This document shows, piece after piece, positions 54,361 to 64,000 of a stretch of 64,000 bases of DNA. Each line of letters starts with the position of its first letter. The stretch's first letter is position 1. A program made the translations under genes and the position numbers. The DNA comes from Dichetophora obliterata (taxonomy: Eukaryota > Arthropoda > Insecta > Diptera > Sciomyzidae): contig OY986438.1 of the NCBI GenBank assembly GCA_963920525.1, forward strand, positions 126,176,920-126,240,919, written 5' to 3'. A model generated the notes under the pieces. That model saw only the letters and a list, made by a program, of their open reading frames with translations, made no database searches and was not told where the DNA came from.

Positions 54361-56607
54361 TATTTTCGCTAAAACTATATTGTTTTTGCTCGACAAAATG
54401 TGTTGTAGTTTTCTTATTTCCGATTTAGACAAATAATAGCTTATTAAATAGATAATTTTATATTTAATACTTTTTAAATACGAAAAAACTTAATTACGTA
54501 ATTTATAAAAATTTCTGTCAAAAAGTTTTTTTATTTGTAAATTTTCGCTAGACAAAAGATTTGGAAGATTTGTAGATTTCGAATTTTTTAATTAATTTCG
54601 ACATATGAGAGCTCGTTAGAAAGTTAATTGTATGCTTAATATGATAACGTATTTAGTTAATTCAAAAAATTTAATTATGATTATTTTTAATTGTTAAAAA
54701 AAAGCAATTTTTTACCCACATAACTAAATGGTATGGTCCAATTTTTTGGGCTGGGCCCTCGCCTTTCTGTTATCCGATTCTTAAAATTTTTTGCAGAAAG
54801 TGTTTTTATACATAGAGACACATTTCTAGGAGGAGTTACGGTTCCAATTCCAAAAAAAAATTTTCTCCATGCAGCTAAGGAACAACCTAATTTTCATATA
54901 TGAGCACATTTAAAAACTATTACTTCAAAAAAACTTTAAACATTTTTTTTGCAGAAATGTTTTCATATTTTTTCTTTGTATTTCTTGGTGCGGGATTACA
55001 GAGGTCAAAACAAGGAATCGAAAACTACTTTTATTTTTTTATTTTCAGATTAGAAGATGCGATGCATGTATGAAAAGTTGTTGCAATTTACTTTTAAACA
55101 TAGCGTAGTGCTGCTAGGGTGCTAGAAATTACATTTTTAGAGTATGTTTCATGATTTATAACACTTTAACCATTATAAAATTATCGTTATTTTTAAAATA
55201 TCCGTAGGGCTAATAGATAAAGAGATATAAAAAGAAACTATTTTGCGACCTTGACCATTTGAATCGTGGTTTTTAACGCTCCCCTTAAGACAATATCATT
55301 GTCCATGAACTAAAAATTTATTGGCTATAAAATTATTTTTCTCAGCTTTTTTCCTAAAAATAAAAGTGAGTTCTTAAAACAATAAAAACATAACAACATT
55401 TTTTCGAATAAATTTTCTATTATTTCACTGAACGCATGAAAATATTGAAAGCTATATTATTGAAATATTTTAAGTATTATTATCATAAAAATATGCACAT
55501 TTAAATAAGCGGTAGTAAATAATTTGTTTCTTTATTCTATTGAACTAAAATTTTAGTTTAATTTTTTTTTTACTTTTCCCACTTCCTAACCCCCGTCTTG
55601 CTTAATTAATTCACGTAGAAAGTTTCTCCAGAAATAAGGTCCACTTAAAAGAGCAATTTTCTATTGTTTTTTAAGGCGAAAGCATAATATTGTTATTGTT
55701 TTGTACATTAAGGTACTATTGGGTTAATTTATTGTATTTTTTTTAAAATAACGACAATACTTTCGATAAGAATATTACTCATTTCGCTTACAAATCATTC
55801 AATTGATTAAAAATTGTGTCATAAAAATTATTTTTAATCTGTTTTTTATGTCTTCAGGTTAAAGGTGCACTGAGCACGGTATGTCCCGATTTTGCTTGAC
55901 TCAGTGTCTCAAATTTGATTAGATCATTTTATTTTTTTCTTTTCTTAAATCAGTGCTTATCACAATTGATTCGAACTAACGCTCCATGTTTCTTACCAAA
56001 GACTAACTCAAAACTTTATCAGTTGTTGGTTGAGCTGCAAAATGTAAATATATTTTTATACAATAACAAAATCTTGCCAATATTTCAATATATGTTTTTA
56101 TTTATATTTTTATAATGGACAGACAGTCACTGTACTGACAATGAACTACTTTTTATGGCTTACATACGTAAAACGCGTGTAAATAATGAAAAAAAAAAGA
56201 CAAGAATTAGAATAAAAATAAAAAATTCCATGCAGCACAATATTGACAAAGTCGTAAAACTGTATAAAGAAACAGTTTGGATTATTTTTTTTTCTTTTCA
56301 ATTTGTGTGTGTCTGTCAGTATGTCATTCTTTCATTTTGTCTGTCTATAAAACAGGTGAACAATTGCGCTCTAGAGGCAAAGGCATCAGGTTGGCAACTT
56401 TTGTGGTTTCATTTTTCAATTTGTACGGCAAATTGTATTTTTTATTTGTTATTCTTATTCAGCTTTTTTTCGTATTCTTTTCTTTTGTATTCTCTCCTCC
56501 TCCCCTCCCATAATGACAAATTTCGATTATCTATTATCTATTCAGATGTAGTCACAGGAAGTCACTATATAAAATGTCATTTCTATAATTCCCCCAACTG
56601 CTGGTAG
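54361..56607. other. no gene seen
   Basis: A+T-rich non-coding sequence. Several frames near 56155-56600 have no recognisable domain. A CTTTTGTCTGTCTATAAAAC-like TATA word near 56337 has no associated gene. Confidence 0.35.
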
Positions 56608-56683
56608 TCAACGCACCATCAGCAGCATCATCATCGTCATCATCATCGTCATCATCATCGTTATCATCATCGCGGTCATGATT
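56608..56683 (+). repeat. ATC/GTC microsatellite
   Basis: CATCATCATCGTCATCATCA units, ending CATCATCGCGGTCATG. Confidence 0.9.
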
Positions 56684-57351
56684 GTCAAGACTAGCTTGTG
56701 TGTGGAATTCTTGTTAAGTTCTTTCACTTTGGCGTTTGATTTGCTAATAAAATCATATTTTGGCAATACTTAATTCTTACTGTAGCTTGTAGATGATTTA
56801 TTGCCATGTGTTTCAGGTGATTTTTGTTTTGTTATAGAGACAATAATATAATGATGCCACAATTTGTATGGTTTCAAATAAAGAATATCAATTTCAAAGA
56901 GAAAGAAATCCTTTATAAGTAGGTACTATTATTACTTGTGGATGGCGCAGGCCTTCTTTAACATAAACTACTTAGCATTTCTCATTTTAAATTACAAATG
57001 ACAACATAACAAGACACAATTCTGTTCAAATGTTTCCTTTTGCAAAAAGCCATTTCTTAATTTAAAAAAGTTTTAAACAAAAAATTAAAAAAAATAATAT
57101 GTGTTGGCTGCTCGCACTATAAAAATAAATGAGGTCTTACTAAAAAATTCATATTTCAGTAAATGAAAAGCTTCGATTCAAATATGGCCAAAACAATTTT
57201 TATTGCAAATTAAATAACACAATGCACGGGAAAAGGTGAAATGTAATTTATATAAAAAACATAGTGATAATTGTCAGACGATTGTACATACATTTGCAAA
57301 TGCGCAATGAAGTTCTATGATATATAACAGAGTAAAAATAGTAAGGAAGTA
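56684..57351. other. no gene seen
   Basis: Non-coding A+T-rich DNA up to the TA target of the next element. Confidence 0.4.
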
Positions 57352-58914
57352 CAGTCCGCGACAAAAAGTTAGCACTTGAACATTTCCCCAAATATATAAT
57401 TTACTTTGAATATTTAAGCTTTTTCTCTATGTGTAATAAGTCATTTAGTTTGCTTTTAAGGTATTTTAAGTACACAAGGTCTATAAATTCTGGGAGAAGT
57501 ACCGTTAAATAAAAAAAAAATATGGAAAAATTCTGCGACAAAATGATAGCACATTATGATGTATTGAGTTCAGTAAGTATTAGTAATCCGATAAAAAAGC
57601 AAGTTTAGTTTTTAAAGTAAAGTTGCCAAGTAAAATAAGTAAAAGTACTTAAAATTAAATTAAAATGGGACGTGAAAAATGGCTTGAAATTTCCAGAAGT
57701 GCAAGTTGATTTAAATCTGTATTTAAAAATTTGAAAATCAGTGGAATCGTAAAAAAATTAAACAAAAGTCGTAAAGTGATTGTAAATTTATAAAAAACCT
57801 ACGAAATTATGGTAAAGGCTTTAGCAGTGGATGTCCAAGAGTGATTGCACGTCGAGATGAGTGCGTCATTTTGCGGCTAGCTTCAAATTCTAACTTAACT
57901 GCCAGAGAAATTGCTGAAACAGCTGGAGCGAAAACTTATGTCCGCAACGTGCAAAAGATTTTACAAAAATCTACTACAATTAAACTCAAAAAATTGCAAA
58001 GGAAACCACCACTTAAAGCCAAACATCGAGCAGTAAGATTAAAGTTTGCTGAAGATCACTTTAAGTGGAAAAAGATGGTGCTGCGTATTAATCATGGATG
58101 AAAAAAATTAATCTCGACGGTCCGGAGGATATGTCTTTTTATTACCACGATTTGAGGAAAAAAGAGCGTATCCTAAGTCGTCGTCAACACGGGGGTAGAT
58201 AAGTAATGGTATGGGCTGGAATTGGCCATTGTGGAAGGACTGAAATTAATTTTGTTCCCACAAGAATGTATCGCCAAGATTATCTGAATTAAATTGATAA
58301 TGAAATAGTTAATCGTGGGTCACAATTAACTAAAACTTCATTCATATTTCAACAAAAAAATGCTGATGTTCATACAGCAAGAAGAGTAAAAAACTTCTTT
58401 CGAGAACAGGTTATTGAAATATTGGAATGGTCTGCACGATCACTTGACCTGAACATTATTAAAAGTTAGTGTTACCTTGCAAGTTAGTGCTAATGACTGT
58501 TAGTGTTACCTTGCAAGGGAAGTCTATGCCGATAATATGCGATATAATACCATTCAGGAACTTAAAAGTAGCATAATTCCGATACATCAAAAAACTTTTT
58601 TAAGCACTACCAAATTGCGGTACTGAAGTTTTGAAAAACAAATGGAGGCTCCACTCCATACTAAATATTTATATTATACAAATTAAAAATTTATTTCTAA
58701 TAATTTTTTGCTTTTGAATAATATTGTGCTATCTTTTTGTCGTACTACTGGATATGCTTTTGTTTTTTTTCTGAACAACAAGTTCGATTTTTAAATAAAA
58801 ATTTCTATATATTTTCATTTTATTTTTAATCTTATTTATACAAATTTTAAATTTTAATCGCTTTCAATATAATTTTAAAAGAATTCCAATGTGCTATCTT
58901 TTTGTAGCGGAGTG
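57352..58914. mobile_element. complete Tc1-like element with IR/DR ends
   Basis: The left end reads CAGTCCGCGACAAAAAGTTA; the right end complemented reads CACTCCGCTACAAAAAGATA, both then GCAC. TA lies outside each end (57350-57351; 58915-58916). A second copy of the motif lies inside each end: TGCGACAAAATGATAGCAC near 57535 and, as complement, GTGCTATCTTTTTGTCG near 58728. The spacing between outer and inner motifs is about 165-180 bp. This doubled arrangement is the IR/DR structure of some Tc1-like elements. The transposase inside is defective. Confidence 0.9.
57665..58625 (+). pseudogene. Tc1-like transposase, catalytic residues lost
   Basis: Starts MGREKWLEISRS. The helix-turn-helix part follows in broken frames (KISGIVKKLNKSRKVIVNL). 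The longest open part (57841-58101) reads PRVIARRDECVILRLASNSN, LTAREIAETAG and KHRAVRLKFAEDHFKWKKM. Then, frameshifted, MDEK (first Asp kept), INLDGPEDMSFYYHDLRKKE-type sequence and VMVWAGIGHCGRTEINF. Two catalytic positions are changed. FQQDN reads FQQKNADVHTAR, so the second Asp is Lys. In the usual SPDLNPIE motif this copy reads LDLNIIKS, so the Glu is Lys. A GTTAGTGTTACCTTGCAAG segment is duplicated at 58466 and 58500. Confidence 0.88.
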
Positions 58915-58916
58915 TA

Positions 58917-59140
58917 TGTGCGACTGGGGTGATGTCAAAATATTCTCACAGCTGCTTGTATTCGCAGACTTATAATAAAAATATTAAAGGCTTCGTTATT
59001 TTGATGACGTCACTTTGCATGGGAGATAAGCGTAGTCTTCTTTCCACTTTTGAAAATTTCAAGATCAACGTAAATTGGAATTGTTACAGTTTATGTGTAA
59101 AATATCACAAATGTCAATGAATTTCGTTGTTCACTATATA
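58917..59140 (+). repeat. unit related to the 21-kb tandem repeats
   Basis: CACTTTGCATGGGAGATAAG and CGTAGTCTTC followed by TTGAAAATTTCAAG resemble units at 21560-21700. The mariner-like element copy B is inserted at its right side. Confidence 0.55.
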
Positions 59141-60320
59141 AAGGTGGTAAAATATTAAGAGCCGATGTTGAATGTGAACCACACCTAAACGTCAAGTTTT
59201 TTCTGCATTCCATTTGATATTTCTTAATTTCAGACTAATTCAATTTGAACTATGGAAAGATACACAATCGAGCAACTCGTAAAAGTTATTCAGGATTATT
59301 ATGAAAATGGACGTTCAAATCAAAAAGCACTTCGTGATTTTTTCGGTCAATTTAATCGTCCAAATGTTCGGCCAATCGGAAAAATCGTGCATTAATTTCA
59401 GCAAACCGGGTCTGTAGGAGATGTGAAAACCCCAGTACATGCTCGTACAGCTCGTACAGCTCGTACTGCAGAAAATATTGTTGCTGTTCGCGATAGTGTG
59501 GCTAAAGAGCCGTCTACCTCAACTCGTTGTCGTGCCCAACAATTGCACCTCTCACACTCGTCGTTGATGAAAATTATGCATAAAGACTTGCATTTGCACG
59601 CTTACAAGGTGCAATTGACTCAAGAACTAAAGTCTCTTGACAATTTTAAGCGTCGTATTTGGGCGAATGATAATTTAAGAGTGATTGTCGCAAAACCAAT
59701 GCACCCACAAAGAGTGACTGTTTGGTGCGGTTTATGGGCTGGCGGCATCATCGGGCCGTATTTTTTTCAAAATGAGGCCGGTCAGGCAGTTACTGTGAAG
59801 GGTGTTCGCTATCGTGAGATGATAACAAACTTTTTATGGCCCGAATTGGAAGATATGGATGTGGACGATATGTGGTTTCAACAGGACGGTGCCACTTGCC
59901 ACACAGCTAACGAAACAATGGCTCTTATGCGCGACAAATTCAATGGCCGTGTTATCTCACGTGGTGGCGATGTCAATTGGCCGCCAATCATGTGATTTGA
60001 CACCGTTGGACTTCTTTCTTTGGGGTAATTTGAAAGAAAAGGTGTACGTTGATAAGCCAGCAACAATTCAAGAGCTAAAGATGAGATAATTCGGCACATT
60101 AACGGCATAGAACCTCAATTATGCCTCAGCGTCATCGAAAATTTGTACCATTGGATGGAGTTGTGCCGCCGAGGTCGCGGTGGCTTTTTGGCCAATATTT
60201 TGTTCCATACATAATTGAACCATACCAATATTATCATAATAAAAAGAAATGATAATTATTTCTTTAATAATTTGTGTTTTATTCAAAATCAACATCGGCC
60301 CTTAAAATTTAACCACCCTT
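59141..60320. mobile_element. complete but defective mariner-like element, copy B
   Basis: The left end reads AAGGTGGTAAAATATTAAGA then GCCGATGTTG. The right end complemented reads AAGGGTGGTTAAATTTTAAG then GGCCGATGTTG. TA-rich flanks (TATA) sit at both ends. Total length is about 1.18 kb, slightly short for a mariner because of an internal deletion in the transposase. It is the only one of copies A to C with recognisable ends. Confidence 0.9.
59252..60214 (+). pseudogene. mariner-like transposase, copy B
   Basis: The Met at 59252 opens MERYTIEQLVKVIQDYYENG, the N-terminal helix-turn-helix, then a TAA at 59393 after GKIVH. The same frame continues FQQTGSVGDVKTPVHA to 59995, including LTQELKSLDNFKRRIW, VTVWCGLWAGGIIGPYFFQN and WFQQDGATCHTA (second Asp). 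The stretch that should carry FSDEAHF, with the first Asp, is deleted between KRR and IW. Near 59985 a 2-base loss shifts the frame before SCDLTPLDFFLWGNLKE (third Asp). Another shift near 60083 leads to INGIEPQLCLSVIENLY and RGRGGFLANILFHT, stopping at 60214. ARTARTART at the start reflects a short CTCGTACAG repeat. Confidence 0.92.
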
Positions 60321-60339
60321 TATAATGATTTTACTATTT

Positions 60340-62580
60340 TCATATCAACACTTTGTATCATGCCCGAACTATTTTCAAATTTAATTTTATTTTTTAAGAA
60401 ATTTCAAAAAATTTTTCTCAACAAATATTTTTAGTAATTTAGTAAATTCAATAATGTGAGGTCTCCTTTATTCATTAATAAAATAGCATATACTACTATT
60501 TAGCCCCCAAATTTTCCTCTTTTCAAATAAGAATACAAAAATTACCCAATATTTTTTTTTGAAAAATGAATAAAACCAACAAGACTTTTAGACCATTTTT
60601 TTCAGTTTTGGAGGCCTTTAACTCAATAACCAATTCAGAGCTGCCTGAAATTTATCAGATTTGGATTTAGGAGCTAAAAATCCATATGATCCGCAAAAAT
60701 TAAGAATTAGAGTTGTAGCTATTCTTGAAATGTTCCCCTCATGGACATCAATTGACTTATTTTTTTTTCAACATGCATCAGTTCTAGCAGCAAGCAAGTT
60801 ATTAAAATTGAGTTTGGTATATATGTATATGATTTATTTAAAAAGTTTAGCTATATGAATTATTTAAAAAATTTATTTTTTATTAATTCAAAACCTATGA
60901 TAAATATAAAGAGGCACATGTATAAATGGGTTTTGGGCTCCATTCTTTTTCTATACATATTCCAGAACCTCCCTACAAGACTTGTTTCTAAATCGTGGAT
61001 GTAATATAAGCACGTGACTCGAAAAAATGCAGAAAATTTTCAAAATGGGTGGATGCCTGTTAAAAAATGTGAATTTTAAGAAGCATAAAATAAATATTTC
61101 TAATCGAATTTCCTTTTTAAATTTCAGTCATAAAAAACTTTTAACCATAAGATATTCTAATGTAAGAGCGTTTTTTTACCAAGAATTTGAAATATTTTTT
61201 TTTTAAAAAGTAGTGCTTGACCTAAAATGAGCCTACTTTATTCAGAACTTCCTTAATTCTTTTCGCTTTTGAATTAGAAGATTTGCCCTCACCTAGATCG
61301 CTGCAATTTTCCAAAATATAAATGCTGCAAAATTGTTAGCAATTTACGAAAAATTGAAAAATTATCCAAACTGGATCATCTTTATGACAGAAAACCGATT
61401 TTTTTAAGCCGACTTTTTGGAAAACATTGAGTTTTTTAAATTTATGTAACTTTGGTTTCTTCTTGTGTTTAATTACTTTAAAACATAAATTTGCTCATCT
61501 ACCCAGTGCATATGCGTTATTGGCTTAAATGCCCTTTACCATCTGTTGCTCTGAGGAATGATCTTCGACTAATGGGGGTATCATTCCTTATTATTCCTCA
61601 ATTTTTCGTACGAATAATTTCGTACTTTCTTCTATTGCATTCGTAGTATTTACTAATGGCTTCGTACGTACTATTTACTGTTAGTTGAGTTTCAAATATT
61701 TACAACCGAAATCTTTTAGCCTGGTTTGTTGAACAATTACCAAATATAAGGAAATGTATGATTGCATGGTGGCCGTACTCTACTAAAAGAGTACGTGGCC
61801 TGTAAGCTAAGAAACCGTGGTTGAAACCCCAGCTCAGATAAAATGCTTTTTTTTTTCTTTATGAGTAAATGTAACAAATATATTCGTATAATAAAAATTT
61901 GTTTTTGTACGAAAACAAATAAAATATTTGTAATATGTAACAAACTATATCCAATCTACGAATTCTATTCAAGACTGAATACTACGAATAAAATTCGTAG
62001 ATTGGACGCAATTATTAGTAATATTTACACACAAATATTTTTGAGTGTAAGAATACGTATTGAAAAGTGCCTGTGAAACAAGGGTAAATGAAATGGTATC
62101 GTAACTTATCTCTGCGACGGGTACAACATACTATTTAAAAATGCATGCATGATTTAGCTCAGCTTTATTTGTAAATATACCTTAAATGAAGTATTTTTGA
62201 GTTCTCTTAAAAATACATTAACATATATATATAATGAAAATATCGTTATATAAAATCAAAAAAGCTGAAAGTTACAATATATTCTTGAATTGATATTTGA
62301 TTGATCATTGATTGATTATTGATGCACCTTATCAAAATATATGTTTCTGCTAAATTTTACACTCCTACAACTAAAAACGACGTTTTTGTTAAAAAATTTC
62401 CAAAATCCCTAAGTTTGAGCGCAACTTACATTTATAATAACAATTTAGAAAGTTTTTTGACTCTCCCGTAAAATTTTTTAATTTTAGCTTACGAGTTTTT
62501 GATTTAATATGAAGATATTTAAAAAATTTCACTGCCTAGGGAGGCCAAGCGCCCCCTCTTTTCCCCATGCGGACGCCCAT
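60340..62580. repeat. non-coding element, copy 2 of the 17.5-kb element
   Basis: From TATCATGCCCGAACTATTTT onwards the order of blocks matches 17670-19990 in direct orientation: TTGGAGGCCTTTAACTCA, ATGCGTTATTGGCTTAAATG, TTTAGCCTGGTTTGTTGAAC, the tRNA-like GTGGTTGAAACCCCAGCTC near 61828, and AAACAAGGGTAAATGAAA. The right end GCGGACGCCCATG matches copy 1. The left 140 bp of copy 1 have no counterpart here. Confidence 0.8.
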
Positions 62581-63255
62581 GTACTTGTGTATAAGTAGGC
62601 TTATCACTGCCTTAGTACAATCTTTGAAAGATAACTAGTACCTGTACAAGTATTTATGTCCTTTTTGTGTTCACTGTCAACAGAGCCATACAACTAGTAG
62701 TATAATTTCCTTCTATCACTCGCTAAGAAACCGACAAAAAATTAACCCAATATTAACAGCTTTTATTTCTATTTGATATTATTTGCATTCTTGTTTTAAA
62801 ACTGAAAAATGCTATGCTTAAAACAGCTTCATTAAGTCAGCTTTTTGATTATAAATAATTACTGTATTCTAAATGCAACAATTAATTTCATTGGATAATA
62901 AAGATATATAATAAAAAATATACTAAAATTTATATCTTTTGCTATAAATGTGTGATATAAAATTTTTCAGTAAATCAACATAGATTTGTGATAGCTCGGG
63001 GTTAAGTGTGAAAATTTCAACATCTTGTCGGAATTCACAATAAATTTAATAACACAACTCATATATCATCTCCATGGAAATGCATTCACAAAAAGAGACA
63101 ACTTCATTCCGCAAGAAACTGGCAGGTTTTGTCTGTGATAACATGCATATGTTTTTGAATTTCTTGACTACTTATGACAGTCGATTTGCTACTCACACAC
63201 ACAAATACACACACACACATATTCAATGGTAATGACACTTTAGCTGGTTTTTATG
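62581..63255. other. no gene seen; CA microsatellite
   Basis: A+T-rich, with a CACACACAAATACACACACA run at about 63195-63222. No gene. Confidence 0.45.
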
Positions 63256-63259
63256 GACT

Positions 63260-63600
63260 ACAATTTGCTCCACTGTCTTGTGACCAACTGCTTGTTGAGC
63301 AGTTCACTCAATTCATGAACTAGAGCTGGGATATCGACATTAAGTAGTAGGCAGACTTTGTCATTACCTTCCAAGAATGTTTTGACTTCAGCTACTTCTT
63401 TGCCTTCATCTTCTTCTTATCAACATAGGGCACTTCACTTAAATTCTTCCGTTTCCGGTGGAATGCTTACAAAAGGGATGCCTGCCATGTGAGATGTAGT
63501 ATTTGTCTGCTGGTCTCTTGGCTTACAAAGAGTCCTTCGGATTTGATGACTTGCACTTTACCACTTAACCTTTTCAAATGTTGTTGCTCTTTTCTATTTT
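63260..63600 (-). pseudogene. unidentified frameshifted reading-frame fragment
   Basis: Less A+T-rich than its surroundings. Minus-strand frames give protein-like pieces in order: HLKRLSGKVQVIKSEGLFVS with QETSRQILHLTWQASLL (about 63590-63470), KRKNLSEVPYVDKKKMKAKK (about 63455-63390), and VAEVKTFLEGNDKVCLLLNV with DIPALVHELSELLNKQL (63393-63290) in another frame. Stops separate them. I do not recognise a family. It could be a decayed host gene or processed pseudogene, or chance. Confidence 0.3.
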
Positions 63601-64000
63601 TTGTGTTTTTTTCTTCACACAACTCGCCTTTTTAATAGACTTGTTACGGCCCTTGATTAGGCCACAATGGCAAGGATATGGAGTGGGGAGTCACGGAGGG
63701 AGTGATGGTGTTGAGAATATGTGAAAGAAACAAATATTAATAATGAAAATATTAAGGAAAACATTGCAATGACCTTGATAAATTTAAACAAATAGTTCCA
63801 GTTTTATTAGGTTTAAAAAAAGGTTTTATTTTAACAATCTCTATTGCTGAAGGCTCAGACAAGAATATGTGAATGATATATTTCAGTAATAAAAAAAAGC
63901 TTATATATATTAGTATATACATAGAGTTGCCATCAATATAAAAAAATCCAAATAATAAAGGTGTAGTTACATTGTTATAGTTCAACACCCCCTCTCAATG
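63601..64000. other. no gene seen
   Basis: Non-coding. GGAGTGGGGAGTCACGGAGG near 63680 is locally G-rich. The window ends in A+T-rich sequence. Confidence 0.4.

Noticed and set aside
56155..56607. 150-codon frame with hydrophobic, Ser/Phe-rich sequence
   Set aside because: No recognisable domain; composition follows T-rich DNA and it overlaps another frame of equal quality.
1..64000. A defence island, biosynthetic cluster, CRISPR array or phage
   Set aside because: The sequence is eukaryotic repeat DNA; no regularly spaced direct repeats with unique spacers, operons or bacterial genes are present.
1..64000. Endogenous retrovirus or LTR retrotransposon
   Set aside because: No gag, protease, integrase or envelope motifs and no paired LTRs were seen; all RT and RNase H motifs fit non-LTR elements.

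Overview
This window looks like repeat-dense, A+T-rich intergenic or intronic DNA from an insect, most likely a higher fly (Diptera: Brachycera). The evidence is the density of Tc1/mariner, PIF/Harbinger and hAT-like DNA transposons, jockey-like and RNase-H-bearing LINEs, CAA/CAG-rich microsatellite tracts, and two copies of a dispersed repeat with a GTCTGTCCGTCTG tract and a TTCTTGATCAGCATCA block that I associate with fly genomes. The species is inference. I found no intact host protein gene, no convincing functional tRNA, no rRNA, no CRISPR array and nothing bacterial. Nearly every long reading frame belongs to a mobile element, and all are damaged.

Layout. 0.8-1.5 kb: end of a LINE RNase H. 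4.5-6.1 kb: a long-inverted-repeat element. 6.2-6.4 kb: a palindromic MITE. 7.5-9.3 kb: the 3' half of a second RNase-H LINE between ~75-bp inverted repeats. 10.3-11.0 kb: mariner-like copy A. 11.2-11.5 kb: a MITE with TTA duplications. 14.8-17.05 kb: a transposase of a superfamily I cannot name, split by a 1.43-kb hAT-like insertion with a near-perfect 8-bp duplication. 17.5-20 kb: a 2.5-kb non-coding element, partly repeated at 60.3-62.6 kb and 31.6 kb. 21-22.6 kb: tandem repeats and a Tc1-like relic. 23.6-25.6 kb: a 5'-truncated LINE with a 15-bp duplication, followed by a ~127-bp satellite and a ~470-bp palindrome. 28.8-32.2 kb: a mariner end, a large palindromic repeat and a PIF/Harbinger relic.

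The most notable object is at 32.4-36.2 kb: a ~3.8-kb DNA transposon with ~580-610-bp terminal inverted repeats and a zinc-finger-like transposase gene on the minus strand that contains a recognisable 107-bp GT-AG intron. Its product belongs to the same protein family as the split relic at 14.8-17 kb.

36.5-37.2 kb: mariner copy C. 37.7-40.2 kb: tandem and inverted repeats. 42.6-43.2 kb: a TA-flanked element enclosing a hairpin. 45.6-46.6 kb: a nearly full-length Tc1-like transposase. 46.8-47.8 kb: an A+T-rich element ending in CACTCAG. 47.9-52.6 kb: two jockey-like LINEs facing tail to tail with a palindromic MITE between them. 53.1-53.4 kb: a MITE with 42-bp matching arms. 57.35-58.9 kb: a complete Tc1-like element with doubled (IR/DR) ends and lost catalytic residues. 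59.1-60.3 kb: a complete but defective mariner-like element (copy B). The last 4 kb holds a dispersed repeat and an unidentified frameshifted reading-frame fragment.

The genes do not form a pathway. Their relationship is insertion history: element within element. Alignments and boundaries were made by eye, so identities and edges are approximate.
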